Positions 46,566 through 55,050 of a stretch of DNA of 64,000 bases are shown in pieces. Both the position numbers and the translations under genes were made by a program. The notes below the pieces were generated by a model. The model saw only the letters and a list, made by a program, of their open reading frames with translations, searched no databases and was not told the DNA's origin. Position 1 is the stretch's first letter. Each line of letters starts with the position of its first letter. Source of the stretch: Dysgonomonas sp. BGC7 (GTDB taxonomy: Bacteria > Bacteroidota > Bacteroidia > Bacteroidales > Dysgonomonadaceae); assembly GCF_001261735.1 (NCBI RefSeq), contig NZ_CVRP01000009.1, forward strand, positions 186,001 to 250,000, read 5' to 3'.

Positions 46566-46596
46566 AATTTTAACTAAAACCTGACAAACTTGTACA
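46566..46596 (-). repeat. Dispersed intergenic repeat, copy 3
   Basis: Minus-strand 31 bases identical to the first 31 of the copies at 5384-5416 and 8329-8361 (starting TGTACAAGTTTGTCAGG). It lies 37 bases upstream of the Rid-family gene, in the same orientation. Confidence 0.8.
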
Positions 46597-46723
46597 GCTT
46601 TTCATCCTATTTTTCACTTATTCTCTGACTTTATTCGCTAATTATCAAATATTCTAATTGCCTTTATATAGATAAAGTTCAGCGGGTACGATATCTTTCT
46701 GTGTTTTGTCATTCACTTGGTTC

Positions 46724-47449
46724 TTACTCTTTTTTAGCTCCTTCTCGTACCCATTCTTCGACAAGAGTTATATCTTCATCTTTCAAAGAAGAGAGTCCTG
46801 AGTGTACAGCAATCAGTTCCTGTCCATGAAGAACATCCATCAGGTAACTGTTCAGAGTACTGTATGGTGATATTCTCATTTTTGCGGCATTGTGAGAAGA
46901 TGCTACATTTACAATGTTATCATAGCTTTTTCCTTCGGTAAGATACATTCCCGATGCAGCTGACGCTCCTCCTCCATGGCAGGCAATACACTGATTGAAA
47001 ACTTGCTTCTGTACACGGCTATAGATTAAAAGATTAATATCCTGAGATGGCAGGATTATATCTTCTGTCGGAGTTTCTTCAAAATCCTTATTGTAAAAGG
47101 CTATGATTTTCTTGTTATTTGTTTTTTCGGTGAGCCATATTCCAATACCTTTTGTTCCTTCGGGTAGAGTTGGAAATGAAACATTAATGATGCCATCATT
47201 TCCCGGCTTAGCAATCTCTTTGTATGAGAGAGGCTCATTATCAGTTTCATTTCTGTATGTTACAAAGAGTACTTTGTAGTTTTCTGGAAAAGCATTTATT
47301 CCTTTAAATGTAAAACTACCGGAAACACTTACATATACTTTTTCATATTCTTCTTCTTTCGGATAAATGTCGCCACTATCACAGGATTGTAGAAGAGTAA
47401 CTATAATCAGAAAAATAGTGCAAAATCCGATATTCGTTTTTTTCTTCAT
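46724..47449 (-). CDS. Lipoprotein with a single CxxCH heme-c site
   Basis: The 241-residue lipoprotein has its lipobox at LLQSC, followed by DSGDIYPKEEE. An N-terminal beta-sandwich-like region (about 35-145) precedes a short cytochrome c-like domain (about 150-238) with QCIACHGGG (Cys154, Cys157, His158) and a Met-containing SGMYLTEGKSYDN further on. This fits an electron-carrying monoheme domain attached to the outer or inner membrane. It is 12 bases downstream of the porin gene in the same operon. Confidence 0.85.
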   Translation of the reverse strand: MKKKTNIGFCTIFLIIVTLLQSCDSGDIYPKEEEYEKVYVSVSGSFTFKGINAFPENYKVLFVTYRNETDNEPLSYKEIAKPGNDGIINVSFPTLPEGTKGIGIWLTEKTNNKKIIAFYNKDFEETPTEDIILPSQDINLLIYSRVQKQVFNQCIACHGGGASAASGMYLTEGKSYDNIVNVASSHNAAKMRISPYSTLNSYLMDVLHGQELIAVHSGLSSLKDEDITLVEEWVREGAKKE

Positions 47450-47461
47450 AATGTTTCTTTA

Positions 47462-48694
47462 TTAGAAAGAGAACTGGAGCATTACTTGTGCAAAGTGTTG
47501 AGCCAAACCAAGGTCATCGTTGTCTCGTTCCATTTGGTTTTCATGTCCCCATTTGCCCAGATACTGATACATAGCTTGCAACTTGAGGTTATATCCTGCA
47601 ATGAAATAATTGAATCCTACAGATGGAGCATTTAGTATTCCATCTGTTTTAGAAGAGTTGCGGTCGAAAAAGTCGTAACGCGCAGCAAGCTGCATTTTGT
47701 CTGTTACAAAATAACCTCCTTGTATATATCCTCCCCAAAAGTTGTAAGCAGGAGCTATTTGTTGTTTCTTTACAAATTTCATATTTAACCAATAGGCTTC
47801 GGCAGTAAAATACAGACGGTTGTAGAGATATGAGAACTCTCCTCCTACACGAAGATCGTTACTTGCCTGCCAGTTGGCTTCTACATTGTATGAGGTAGAT
47901 ACAGCTACCATAAATTTGTTGTTGTTGAGGTCATCGGGACTTCCCTGATGGGTTGGCATTACTCCTTTAGGCATGTACGCAAAACGCCCGGCATATAGGA
48001 GTGAAGGAATGCCCAGATCGTCACTCATTGTTTTCTTTGCTCCGTTTACGTTTATGCCTGTTCCATTGAATATGCCGACTCTGTATTCCCATTTGTTTCT
48101 CAATAGCCCGTGCACTTGTACTCCGAGGTCGAATCCTGTTGCTATGTTTGGATTTACGGAATTGATAGAGTAAGGGATATTTACAGGAGTGGTTAAAGAG
48201 AGAGGCAGGGTGGGGAATAAGGTTTCGCCCAAAGTTACCAGATATGCCTGATTGTATGGTGTCTTAAATTTACCAACACGGAAGCGAAGCTCATCTTTCA
48301 GATTCAGGTCTACCCATGCTTGTTGGAGAAGAGCATCTCCTGATTGAGCAGCATTGAGTGTCATGTTGAATGTAACTTTATCGAAGGCTTTTCCTGCAAA
48401 GCCAATTAATGCGTTTCCTACTTCAAATCCGCTGTTGGCTACATTGTCCTGATCAGCAAGTTCGAGCCCTTCATCATCGTAATAGTTATACTTTGCAGAT
48501 GCTTGCACTAATACAAAGGGCTTGAATGTAAAATCACCGGCCTTGCTCTCAAAACTAAATCCTTTCTTTCCCGCGAGAGGGATAACATCACTTTCTATAT
48601 ATTTGTCATGATTTTTGACTTCTTCTGTTTTCTCCTGTGCTGCTAAGCTGAGGGTAAACAGCAAACATGGAATTAATATTGCTCTGAATTTCAT
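47462..48694 (-). CDS. OprP/OprO-like phosphate-selective porin family protein
   Basis: The 410-residue outer-membrane protein has a signal peptide (about 1-19, ending LAAQ) and amphipathic beta-strand patterns throughout. Typical porin O/P features are FKPFVLVQASAKYNYYDDEG, AWVDLNLKDELRFRVGKFKTPY and a C-terminal aromatic FAQVMLQFSF. Substrate selectivity cannot be read, and 'phosphate' is the family name only. It lies between the CxxCH lipoprotein and DUF1111 genes, which suggests a pore for the metal or electron-transfer system. Confidence 0.85.
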   Translation of the reverse strand: MKFRAILIPCLLFTLSLAAQEKTEEVKNHDKYIESDVIPLAGKKGFSFESKAGDFTFKPFVLVQASAKYNYYDDEGLELADQDNVANSGFEVGNALIGFAGKAFDKVTFNMTLNAAQSGDALLQQAWVDLNLKDELRFRVGKFKTPYNQAYLVTLGETLFPTLPLSLTTPVNIPYSINSVNPNIATGFDLGVQVHGLLRNKWEYRVGIFNGTGINVNGAKKTMSDDLGIPSLLYAGRFAYMPKGVMPTHQGSPDDLNNNKFMVAVSTSYNVEANWQASNDLRVGGEFSYLYNRLYFTAEAYWLNMKFVKKQQIAPAYNFWGGYIQGGYFVTDKMQLAARYDFFDRNSSKTDGILNAPSVGFNYFIAGYNLKLQAMYQYLGKWGHENQMERDNDDLGLAQHFAQVMLQFSF

Positions 48695-48713
48695 ATGTAT
48701 ATTTTCTACTGAT

Positions 48714-50150
48714 TTATAATGATTTTAAGAAGACAATTAAAGCATCACGATCCTCTTTCGACATACGGCTGAATAATTCACGTGAGACTGCGCCTTCTCC
48801 ATCGTGCCACATAATGGCTTCTGTAAAGTTTCGGGCACGTCCGTCGTGTAAGAAAAACGTGTGTCCGTTTACAGTTTCTTGCAAACCAATGCCCCAAAGA
48901 GGAGTCGTTCTCCATTCGTAGCTTCTGGCTACACCGATGGTAGCATGGTTGTCAAGACCCTTGCCCATATCATGCAAAAGAAAATCGCTATATGGATGAA
49001 TTGTCTGACTAGAGAGCCAGGGTAGTCGCGTACCGTTTAGCAGTACGGGAGCATCTTGCCGTGTGTGCAGAGTGGGGGTATGGCATAAGTGACATTTTGC
49101 TTTATAGAAATTTGCTTCTCCTTTTAGCACCGTTTCATTATTTACATTTCGCCGTGCAGGTACACCGAGTGTACTCATATAGAGATCTACGTCTTCCATA
49201 TCTTTGGTAGATATCTGAATACCGTAATGACTATAACCGATCATTTGAGATTGTCCTTCTGCTATCTCTAGCGGATAACGGTCGTTGGTTACGCCTAAAT
49301 CGGAAGAAAAACCGAGTTCTACGGTTAGGTCTGCATGATGTGCTTTATTTCCTCCAACTCCGACGTACGATTTGTTACGTTCGGTGATAACGCTTAAACG
49401 CCCTGAGATTCCATATTCGGGATAATTGCTTTGTGCGGCAAGTCTCCGTAATTCGTCGGTGTCGAGAGCCATTATCTGTCCCATACCAACATGGCGTAGG
49501 GGAATATGAACATCTATAATCAGATCCTCGGGGGCTATGCTATCAGCATACCATTCCGAAATAGAATAGTGAGGAGTTACCAGCGAATATTTTTCTCCGT
49601 CGGGGAATGAATATTCTTTTTCCTCGTACTGTACTTTCAATTTTCCTTCGGCCTTTACTCCAAATATTGATTGATCGTGTAATACTCGTCCATATTGCCT
49701 GAAGAATTTTCCATTTTTTCTGGTTATATATACCAGTGCAGAAGAAAATCCGGAAGACCCGGAACCTCCTTCCGAATGTAATGTCGGATAGGTGCGTCCT
49801 GCATTTTTATGACAACTACCACATGAAAAACCGGCATAGAGAGGCCCTAAGCCTCCTTGTAGAGGGTCGTTCTGGTCGCTGGTGCGAGGGTCATCGTACA
49901 GCTTATCTCCATTGTTGAACCTGTCGAGCAAAGTGCCTGTAACCCAATCTGATGGGGTGTCGTAGGCTCTTATACTTGTCATGAATACAGTAGATCTGCC
50001 TGCGGATAATTCTCGAGGATCGGCAACAGTTCCGTTTGGTTTCAATATAATATCGTCATCTGTTGTTCCGCACGCACTAAATGCCATAATGAAAATTGTC
50101 ATTATGGCATTTAATAGCAGGTATCTGTTTGAAAAGTAAGAATTTATCAT
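48714..50150 (-). CDS. Di-heme DUF1111 (di-haem oxidoreductase-like) lipoprotein
   Basis: The 478-residue lipoprotein has its lipobox at AFSAC, followed by GTTDDD. Two c-type heme sites are present: FSCGSCHKNAG (Cys110, Cys113, His114) and KCHLCHTPTLHT (Cys353, Cys356, His357). Other family segments are GPLYAGFSCGSC, PLWGIGLQETVNGHTFFLHD and EAIMWHDGEGA. The family, also called thiol oxidoreductase-like, is usually encoded beside imelysin proteins in iron-uptake loci. Here the imelysin gene is 72 bases upstream on the same strand. It would need CcsBA to acquire heme. Confidence 0.9.
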   Translation of the reverse strand: MINSYFSNRYLLLNAIMTIFIMAFSACGTTDDDIILKPNGTVADPRELSAGRSTVFMTSIRAYDTPSDWVTGTLLDRFNNGDKLYDDPRTSDQNDPLQGGLGPLYAGFSCGSCHKNAGRTYPTLHSEGGSGSSGFSSALVYITRKNGKFFRQYGRVLHDQSIFGVKAEGKLKVQYEEKEYSFPDGEKYSLVTPHYSISEWYADSIAPEDLIIDVHIPLRHVGMGQIMALDTDELRRLAAQSNYPEYGISGRLSVITERNKSYVGVGGNKAHHADLTVELGFSSDLGVTNDRYPLEIAEGQSQMIGYSHYGIQISTKDMEDVDLYMSTLGVPARRNVNNETVLKGEANFYKAKCHLCHTPTLHTRQDAPVLLNGTRLPWLSSQTIHPYSDFLLHDMGKGLDNHATIGVARSYEWRTTPLWGIGLQETVNGHTFFLHDGRARNFTEAIMWHDGEGAVSRELFSRMSKEDRDALIVFLKSL

Positions 50151-50222
50151 GTCTGTTTACTTCTCTAGTTGTATCATTCTCTGTTAAATGAATATTTTTT
50201 GTTTTTAGTTGAAATAGTGTAT

Positions 50223-51398
50223 CTATCTTAAATTCTTAATTTTTTGTAGTGTGGTTTCCAAATCGGCACATGCGTTCATTGCTGCATTTACTTTTGCTCC
50301 TTGCAGATTGTTACGGAAAGGACGATCCATACTTATTATAGAATTATAAGCTTTATCTATAGCTGTAGTGACTTCGGCATCGAGAGATGAGTTTTTACTT
50401 TTTACAAAAGCTGATATACTGTTTGCACTTGCATTGGTAGATGTTTTTCCTTTTCCTCCGAAGTATGAGTTGCGAATACTAACGATATTGTTAGAATAGT
50501 CATCTATTGAGTTCCAGCTATACCAAGATTCTACTTCCAATATTGCCTGATCTATTTTTCCAGCCTTGGCCAATCCATTAGGACCACCTATTTTTTGAGA
50601 TCCGACTTCACTGGTTATATCTATACAGCCGTCAATAATCTGATCTATGGCATCGTCTTGTGAAGGGAATGTGCTACCAGCTTCTCCTGCTTTGCGGAAG
50701 TTAGATGCAAATCGGTATGTATCAGGGTTGAACTCAAGTTCTTCAATCACTTCCAGATCACGACCTGTGATTCCATCAGAACCGTTCCATGCAGCCCATA
50801 GCTTGATGCAGTCGTTTCTCAAGTATTCGGTTGCAACTTGCAGATATATTCGTTGGCGGCTGTTGATAGTAGAGTAATCTTTCGGACTGTTTACTCCGTT
50901 TTCGTCAGCTACCTGATTTTCTCCCGAGAATATAAGATATTCTATTGTATGAAATCCATGTACATTAGAGGATGCAATAGTAGTATTTGTTATTGTCATG
51001 TTCGAATTTAATATCTCATCTATTTGCCCTTTATCTAATGGCCATGAGTCGAGAGATGGGTCGAGGCTTAATTGTTCTGCCGGTCCGAAAAGAAAGCCTT
51101 CACTTTGCTCCCAAGGTATGCGGGCAGCCCTCCATGCAGCACATACTGTAACAAGGTTTGGCTGAGATGGAGTCTCATTAAATTTTTCAACAGCATCATA
51201 CAGATTCCAGCATTTTTCTTTCATATCCTTATATGTAGATAGAACAACATCATCTACATAAGTATTTATTGAAGAGGTAAAGTTGTACCCATATCCACTT
51301 TCTACTTCTTTATTATCACTACTTTCGTCACAAGAGGAGAAGGTTATGGCAAAGACGGTAGAAATAGCGATAAACAAACAATAGCTTAATTTTTTCAT
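50223..51398 (-). CDS. Imelysin family (M75 peptidase-like) lipoprotein
   Basis: The 391-residue lipoprotein has its lipobox at FSSC, followed by DESSDNKEVESG. The imelysin domain shows WRAARIPWEQSEGFLFGP and the GxHxxE motif in HGFHTIEYLIFSG (Gly148, His150, Glu153), then RNDCIKLWAAWNG. Proteins of this family are iron-regulated and bind iron or act in its uptake, and peptidase activity is doubtful for most. A weakly repeated second half (about 220-380) gives the usual double helical bundle. It sits between a porin gene and the di-heme DUF1111 gene. Confidence 0.9.
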   Translation of the reverse strand: MKKLSYCLFIAISTVFAITFSSCDESSDNKEVESGYGYNFTSSINTYVDDVVLSTYKDMKEKCWNLYDAVEKFNETPSQPNLVTVCAAWRAARIPWEQSEGFLFGPAEQLSLDPSLDSWPLDKGQIDEILNSNMTITNTTIASSNVHGFHTIEYLIFSGENQVADENGVNSPKDYSTINSRQRIYLQVATEYLRNDCIKLWAAWNGSDGITGRDLEVIEELEFNPDTYRFASNFRKAGEAGSTFPSQDDAIDQIIDGCIDITSEVGSQKIGGPNGLAKAGKIDQAILEVESWYSWNSIDDYSNNIVSIRNSYFGGKGKTSTNASANSISAFVKSKNSSLDAEVTTAIDKAYNSIISMDRPFRNNLQGAKVNAAMNACADLETTLQKIKNLR

Positions 51399-51430
51399 TA
51401 TTATATTAATTAGTGTTTAGTAAATAAATA

Positions 51431-52723
51431 TTATTTTTTTGAAAACCATCCTGTGTATACTAATGCAAGGCCAAATGTGTTTTCATCGTTAAATTTGCCT
51501 CTGTTTAGTTTTCGAATGGAATAATCTGCTTTTAGAACCATATTCGGCATCATATAATAATTTAATCCGAATGTGTATACATCTCTCTTATTTATTGGCA
51601 TTTCGGCCATTCCTGATTCTACCTTTTCTGCACTGTTATAGTATTCGTAGCGAGCAAAAGGCATAAGTTTTTCTTTAGTATTGAAGAACTTCATAATGTT
51701 GTATCCAGCTTCTATGGAATATGTTACTGCATTTTTTGCTACAGGAGTTCGAGGAAAAGTTGTCGCTTTAGAAATTCCTTTGTTTATTTCAGACAGGGCT
51801 CTTGATGCACCAAGATTACCGTATACGGCATTGGCTCGTATAGCCATATCTTTTGTGAGATATTGAGCATCGAATGTTGCGATGGTTACAGGTGCTTTTA
51901 TTCCTGTCATTTTTTCGGGCTTACTGGCATTCTTTGCTGTATTATTAAAATAGCCTGAAGCTCCTAAGCGTAAATGTTTTATTCCAGCATACTCTATTCT
52001 TCCCGCAAACGCCGGACTTGTCATTACCGATGTTTCGAACATTCCCTGCTTTCCTCCTTGTATCCAGTTGATAGACGAAAATCCATTGGGATCTAATCCA
52101 TTAACCATCATTACTTCATATCTGAAACTAGATACATAACCTAGTATAGCGATTCCTGTTTCGTGCCATGTACAAGGAAGAATCGTCATTTCTCCTTCGG
52201 GACGTGCAGTAGTGAAAAAATAGATAGGCTCATGATGCGAATTTGTGATACCAACAGGTACTATCATATGCCCGGCTCTAATATTGAATGCATCGCTGAA
52301 TCGTTTGGTAATATGGAATTGTTCCAATTCTATTTCACCACCCTTTTCGACTTCCATCTCGTACTCACCACCTTCTTCATATTCCAGTTCCATTGCAGAT
52401 CCGGCGCCCCCATATTCTATTTCTAATTCGGTGCTGAGTATAATGTCGCTACGAAATTTGTAATCGAAAGCAAATACTGCACGAGGTATCGAAATATATG
52501 AACGGGTCTGTTTTGGTGCTCCTGCCGGATCTTTATAGCGATCGGCTCCATAATTCATACTTTGAAATAAAATTTCCCCATAGCCTCCAATGCGATATTT
52601 GTTAAAATTCCACTCTGTTGGAGCCTTGGAAATGGAATCTGTCATATTGTTCGTGTTTTGAGAGGTTATGTCTCCATTCGCAATCAGGTATATGAGCAGT
52701 AAAAGAAAAAGATTTTTTTTCAT
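51431..52723 (-). CDS. Outer-membrane porin-like protein with acidic insert
   Basis: The 430-residue protein has a signal peptide (about 1-22, ending TSQ) and beta-barrel patterns up to the C-terminal LALVYTGWFSKK. IGGYGEILFQSMNYG and FNIRAGHMIVPVGITNSHHE are typical of Bacteroidota porins of the OprP-related group. A striking acidic stretch (about 107-130) contains ELEYEEGGEYEMEVEKGG with many Glu and little else. It could form a metal-binding loop. It is the first gene of the imelysin operon, with a well-formed promoter upstream. Confidence 0.8.
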   Translation of the reverse strand: MKKNLFLLLLIYLIANGDITSQNTNNMTDSISKAPTEWNFNKYRIGGYGEILFQSMNYGADRYKDPAGAPKQTRSYISIPRAVFAFDYKFRSDIILSTELEIEYGGAGSAMELEYEEGGEYEMEVEKGGEIELEQFHITKRFSDAFNIRAGHMIVPVGITNSHHEPIYFFTTARPEGEMTILPCTWHETGIAILGYVSSFRYEVMMVNGLDPNGFSSINWIQGGKQGMFETSVMTSPAFAGRIEYAGIKHLRLGASGYFNNTAKNASKPEKMTGIKAPVTIATFDAQYLTKDMAIRANAVYGNLGASRALSEINKGISKATTFPRTPVAKNAVTYSIEAGYNIMKFFNTKEKLMPFARYEYYNSAEKVESGMAEMPINKRDVYTFGLNYYMMPNMVLKADYSIRKLNRGKFNDENTFGLALVYTGWFSKK

Positions 52724-52752
52724 TATAAATTTCGTCTATGAGTTATCGACGA

Positions 52753-52783
52753 CAAATGTATAGATGTTAAAAATATTGAACAA
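52753..52783 (-). promoter_or_regulatory. Promoter of the porin-imelysin-DUF1111 operon
   Basis: The minus strand has TTG (52781-52783), 20 bases, then TACATTTG (52753-52760). Both elements match the Bacteroidota -33/-7 pattern, 30 bases before the first ATG. This is the best-formed promoter in the window. Confidence 0.65.
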
Positions 52784-53118
52784 TCCCTATTATTTGCTAT
52801 TTTATTTAAATCTTATACCCACATCTAGGTATTTTGATTTTAGAGAGAGTTAGTGTATTATTTGTTGGCCTTACTGATTGTCTTATTGGTTTATCTGATT
52901 GATATATATTATTTTATATAGCTTATGTTCTGTCTATGAAAATATAAAGAGTAACATAGGTCTAAATTTTCGTTACTCAATAAAAAATTGGGTGGTAACA
53001 GTCTTTTTACATTCTGTATTTAAGGCATAATGTTTACAGAAATGATAAGAAGCAGAATATCCTGTATTTCGCATTACTATAGTTAATAGTAAATCTCATG
53101 ATCATATTTCTTTATTTT

Positions 53119-53144
53119 ATTACAAAAATTAATATTTTTGTAAT
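53119..53144. promoter_or_regulatory. Inverted repeat overlapping the ECF sigma gene promoter
   Basis: ATTACAAAAA (53119-53128) and TTTTTGTAAT (53135-53144) are perfect complements around 6 bases. The right arm overlaps TATTTTTG (53133-53140), a TAnnTTTG box 64 bases before the ECF gene. A bound dimeric regulator would block the promoter. Confidence 0.5.
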
Positions 53145-53203
53145 TCCTAGAATAGAAAGTAGTCCAAATATCAATGTCTCACGAAAAACCTTTTAGATAA
53201 AAT

Positions 53204-53767
53204 ATGAAGGATGACATATCTTTCATAAAAATGATAAACGAAAAGAGAATTGACGCTTATAATACTCTTTATTATAAATATTACAATTCTTTGGTTTTAT
53301 ACACAAAAACATTCGTTGAACGGCAAGATATCGCAGAAGATATTGTACAGGATATTATTGTGTATATATGGGAAAAGGATATGATTTTTTCGGACGAGTA
53401 TTCATTTCGTGTATATCTTTACAATTCGCTAAAAAATAGAGCAATAAACTATTTGAATCATCAGAATGTAGAGAATAAGTATATTGACTATTTGCAGAGT
53501 CAGCAGGCTGAACCCGAATTGCTGGATGAGGAAGCATTCATGGAAGAGGCTTACAGACAATTATTTGCTGTGATAGATGAACTACCAAAGCGTCAGCGAG
53601 AAATATTTTTGTTACATATAGCTGGTAAAAAGAATGAAGAAATTGCCCTTGAATTAAACATCGCAGTAGATACAGTTAAAACACATAAAAAGAGAGCTTT
53701 GGTATATATACGAAAGAACCTTCTTCCCTTTGTTTTCTTCTCTTTACTTATTGACTCCGTATTTTAA
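53204..53767 (+). CDS. ECF-type RNA polymerase sigma factor
   Basis: The 187-residue protein has region 2 (about 15-90, with YNTLYYKYYNSLVLYTKTF and DIAEDIVQDIIVYIWEK) and region 4 (about 120-172, with LPKRQREIFLLHIAGKK, then VDTVKTHKKRALVYIRK). This is the Bacteroidota FecI/SigZ-like group. The C-terminus ends in a short hydrophobic tail (LLPFVFFSLLIDSVF), common in this group. It is encoded just upstream of a FecR anti-sigma factor and an STN-bearing SusC, the standard layout for trans-envelope signalling from the transporter to this sigma factor. Confidence 0.95.
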   Translation: MKDDISFIKMINEKRIDAYNTLYYKYYNSLVLYTKTFVERQDIAEDIVQDIIVYIWEKDMIFSDEYSFRVYLYNSLKNRAINYLNHQNVENKYIDYLQSQQAEPELLDEEAFMEEAYRQLFAVIDELPKRQREIFLLHIAGKKNEEIALELNIAVDTVKTHKKRALVYIRKNLLPFVFFSLLIDSVF

Positions 53768-53810
53768 AAATAAGTTAATTGTAATACTATTTATTTTTTA
53801 TTGTCTTTTT

Positions 53811-53848
53811 TGTACCCCTTTTTGTCAGCTTCCTTGTATTATATGTAT
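53811..53848 (+). promoter_or_regulatory. Candidate ECF-dependent promoter upstream of the FecR gene
   Basis: TGTACCCCTTTTTGTCAG is followed 12 bases later by the AT-rich TATATG. The position, between ECF and FecR genes, is where autoregulated ECF promoters sit in related loci. No consensus could be tested here, so this rests on position and pattern only. Confidence 0.35.
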
Positions 53849-53862
53849 GAAAATGAAATATT

Positions 53863-55041
53863 ATGGATGGTAGACAAGAGGGAGTAAACCTAATTATCTG
53901 CAAATTATTAGGTAAAATAACATCTGAACAAGAAGCGGAACTAAATAACTGGATTAATGAATCTGCTGAAAATAAAAGAATTTACGAAAAGCTAATTTCT
54001 GCTGATGCGTTGTTGGAAAAGAAAGAATTGTATGATAGTATCGATACTGATATTGCTTATAATTCTTTTTTGAAACGGATAGGACGCAGATCTACATTTA
54101 GGAGGTATTTCTTGCAATATTCTAAATATGCGGCTATTGCTATTGTTTTAATAATGGTTGCTGTAGGTACTTATTTTGTAATGAAACCTGCGGATAATCC
54201 GGTGGATATGTATTCTGAACTGAATAAAATTTCGAACAGAGGAAGTCAGGCTACCCTGATATTAGCAGACGGAGAAGAAATTGCACTAGTATATACTGAT
54301 GGTTCTGAGAAAATTATTCTTGAAGATTCTTCAGCAATAAAAAATGAGAACAATAGTATAGATTATTCTGAAACTACTTCTCCTAAATCCAATACATATA
54401 ATACCTTAATTACTTCACCCGGTAAAGAGTATTCGGTAACCTTATCGGACGGAACAACAGTACATCTAAACTCTGCAAGTACTTTGAAATTTCCAGTCAA
54501 TTTTCAAGGGGATATTCGTGAAGTAGTACTCGAAGGAGAAGGCTATTTCACAATTGCGAAAGATACTAAACGACCTTTTATTGTACATACCAAAGGAATT
54601 GCAATTCGTCAGTATGGAACAGTATTTAATGTAAATACTCATTCTCAGTCCAAGATTGAAATAGTATTGGTCGAAGGAAGCATTGGTGTAACTCCTCCAA
54701 ATTCGGCTCAAGTGATGATTAAGCCTTATCAGCTAGCAGAATATAACGAACAGGAAGAAGCCCTGTCGGTAAGAAATGTAGATATAGATCCATATATTTC
54801 ATGGCATAGGGGTGAGTTGATTTTTGAGAATAAAAGTATGAAAGATATTATGAATACTCTCTCGTTATGGTATGGGGTGGATATCGTAATAGATAATAAA
54901 GATGTTGAGAAGTTGCATTTTACAGGAAAGATGAATCGCTATGATAAAATTGATAACATCCTCAGAGCTGTAGAGCAGACCGCAGATATAAAATTCAGTG
55001 TTAGAGATAATATAGTACATGTAAACAAATCGTTAAAGTAA
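53863..55041 (+). CDS. FecR family anti-sigma factor
   Basis: The 392-residue inner-membrane protein has a cytoplasmic N-terminal part (about 1-85) that would hold the sigma factor and one membrane helix (about 87-106, AAIAIVLIMVAVGTYFVM). The periplasmic FecR domain (about 185-285) contains SPGKEYSVTLSDGTTVHLNS and VVLEGEGYFTIAKDTKRPF. A C-terminal DUF4974-like secretin-type domain (about 320-390) has WHRGELIFENKSMKDIMNTL. It relays a signal from the STN domain of the SusC protein encoded 10 bases downstream to the ECF factor. Confidence 0.95.
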   Translation: MDGRQEGVNLIICKLLGKITSEQEAELNNWINESAENKRIYEKLISADALLEKKELYDSIDTDIAYNSFLKRIGRRSTFRRYFLQYSKYAAIAIVLIMVAVGTYFVMKPADNPVDMYSELNKISNRGSQATLILADGEEIALVYTDGSEKIILEDSSAIKNENNSIDYSETTSPKSNTYNTLITSPGKEYSVTLSDGTTVHLNSASTLKFPVNFQGDIREVVLEGEGYFTIAKDTKRPFIVHTKGIAIRQYGTVFNVNTHSQSKIEIVLVEGSIGVTPPNSAQVMIKPYQLAEYNEQEEALSVRNVDIDPYISWHRGELIFENKSMKDIMNTLSLWYGVDIVIDNKDVEKLHFTGKMNRYDKIDNILRAVEQTADIKFSVRDNIVHVNKSLK

Positions 55042-55050
55042 TAACAAGGT

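Larger units (their letters stand above)
52724..53203. other. 480-bp divergent intergenic region
   Basis: It holds the imelysin-operon promoter (52753-52783) on one side, and on the other an inverted repeat overlapping the ECF sigma promoter (53119-53144). The AT-rich middle (about 52800-53100) shows no gene or clear structure. Confidence 0.6.

Noticed and set aside
50223-51398. Imelysin as an active peptidase
   Set aside because: The GxHxxE motif is present, but the family is better supported in iron binding or uptake, and the neighbours match that role.
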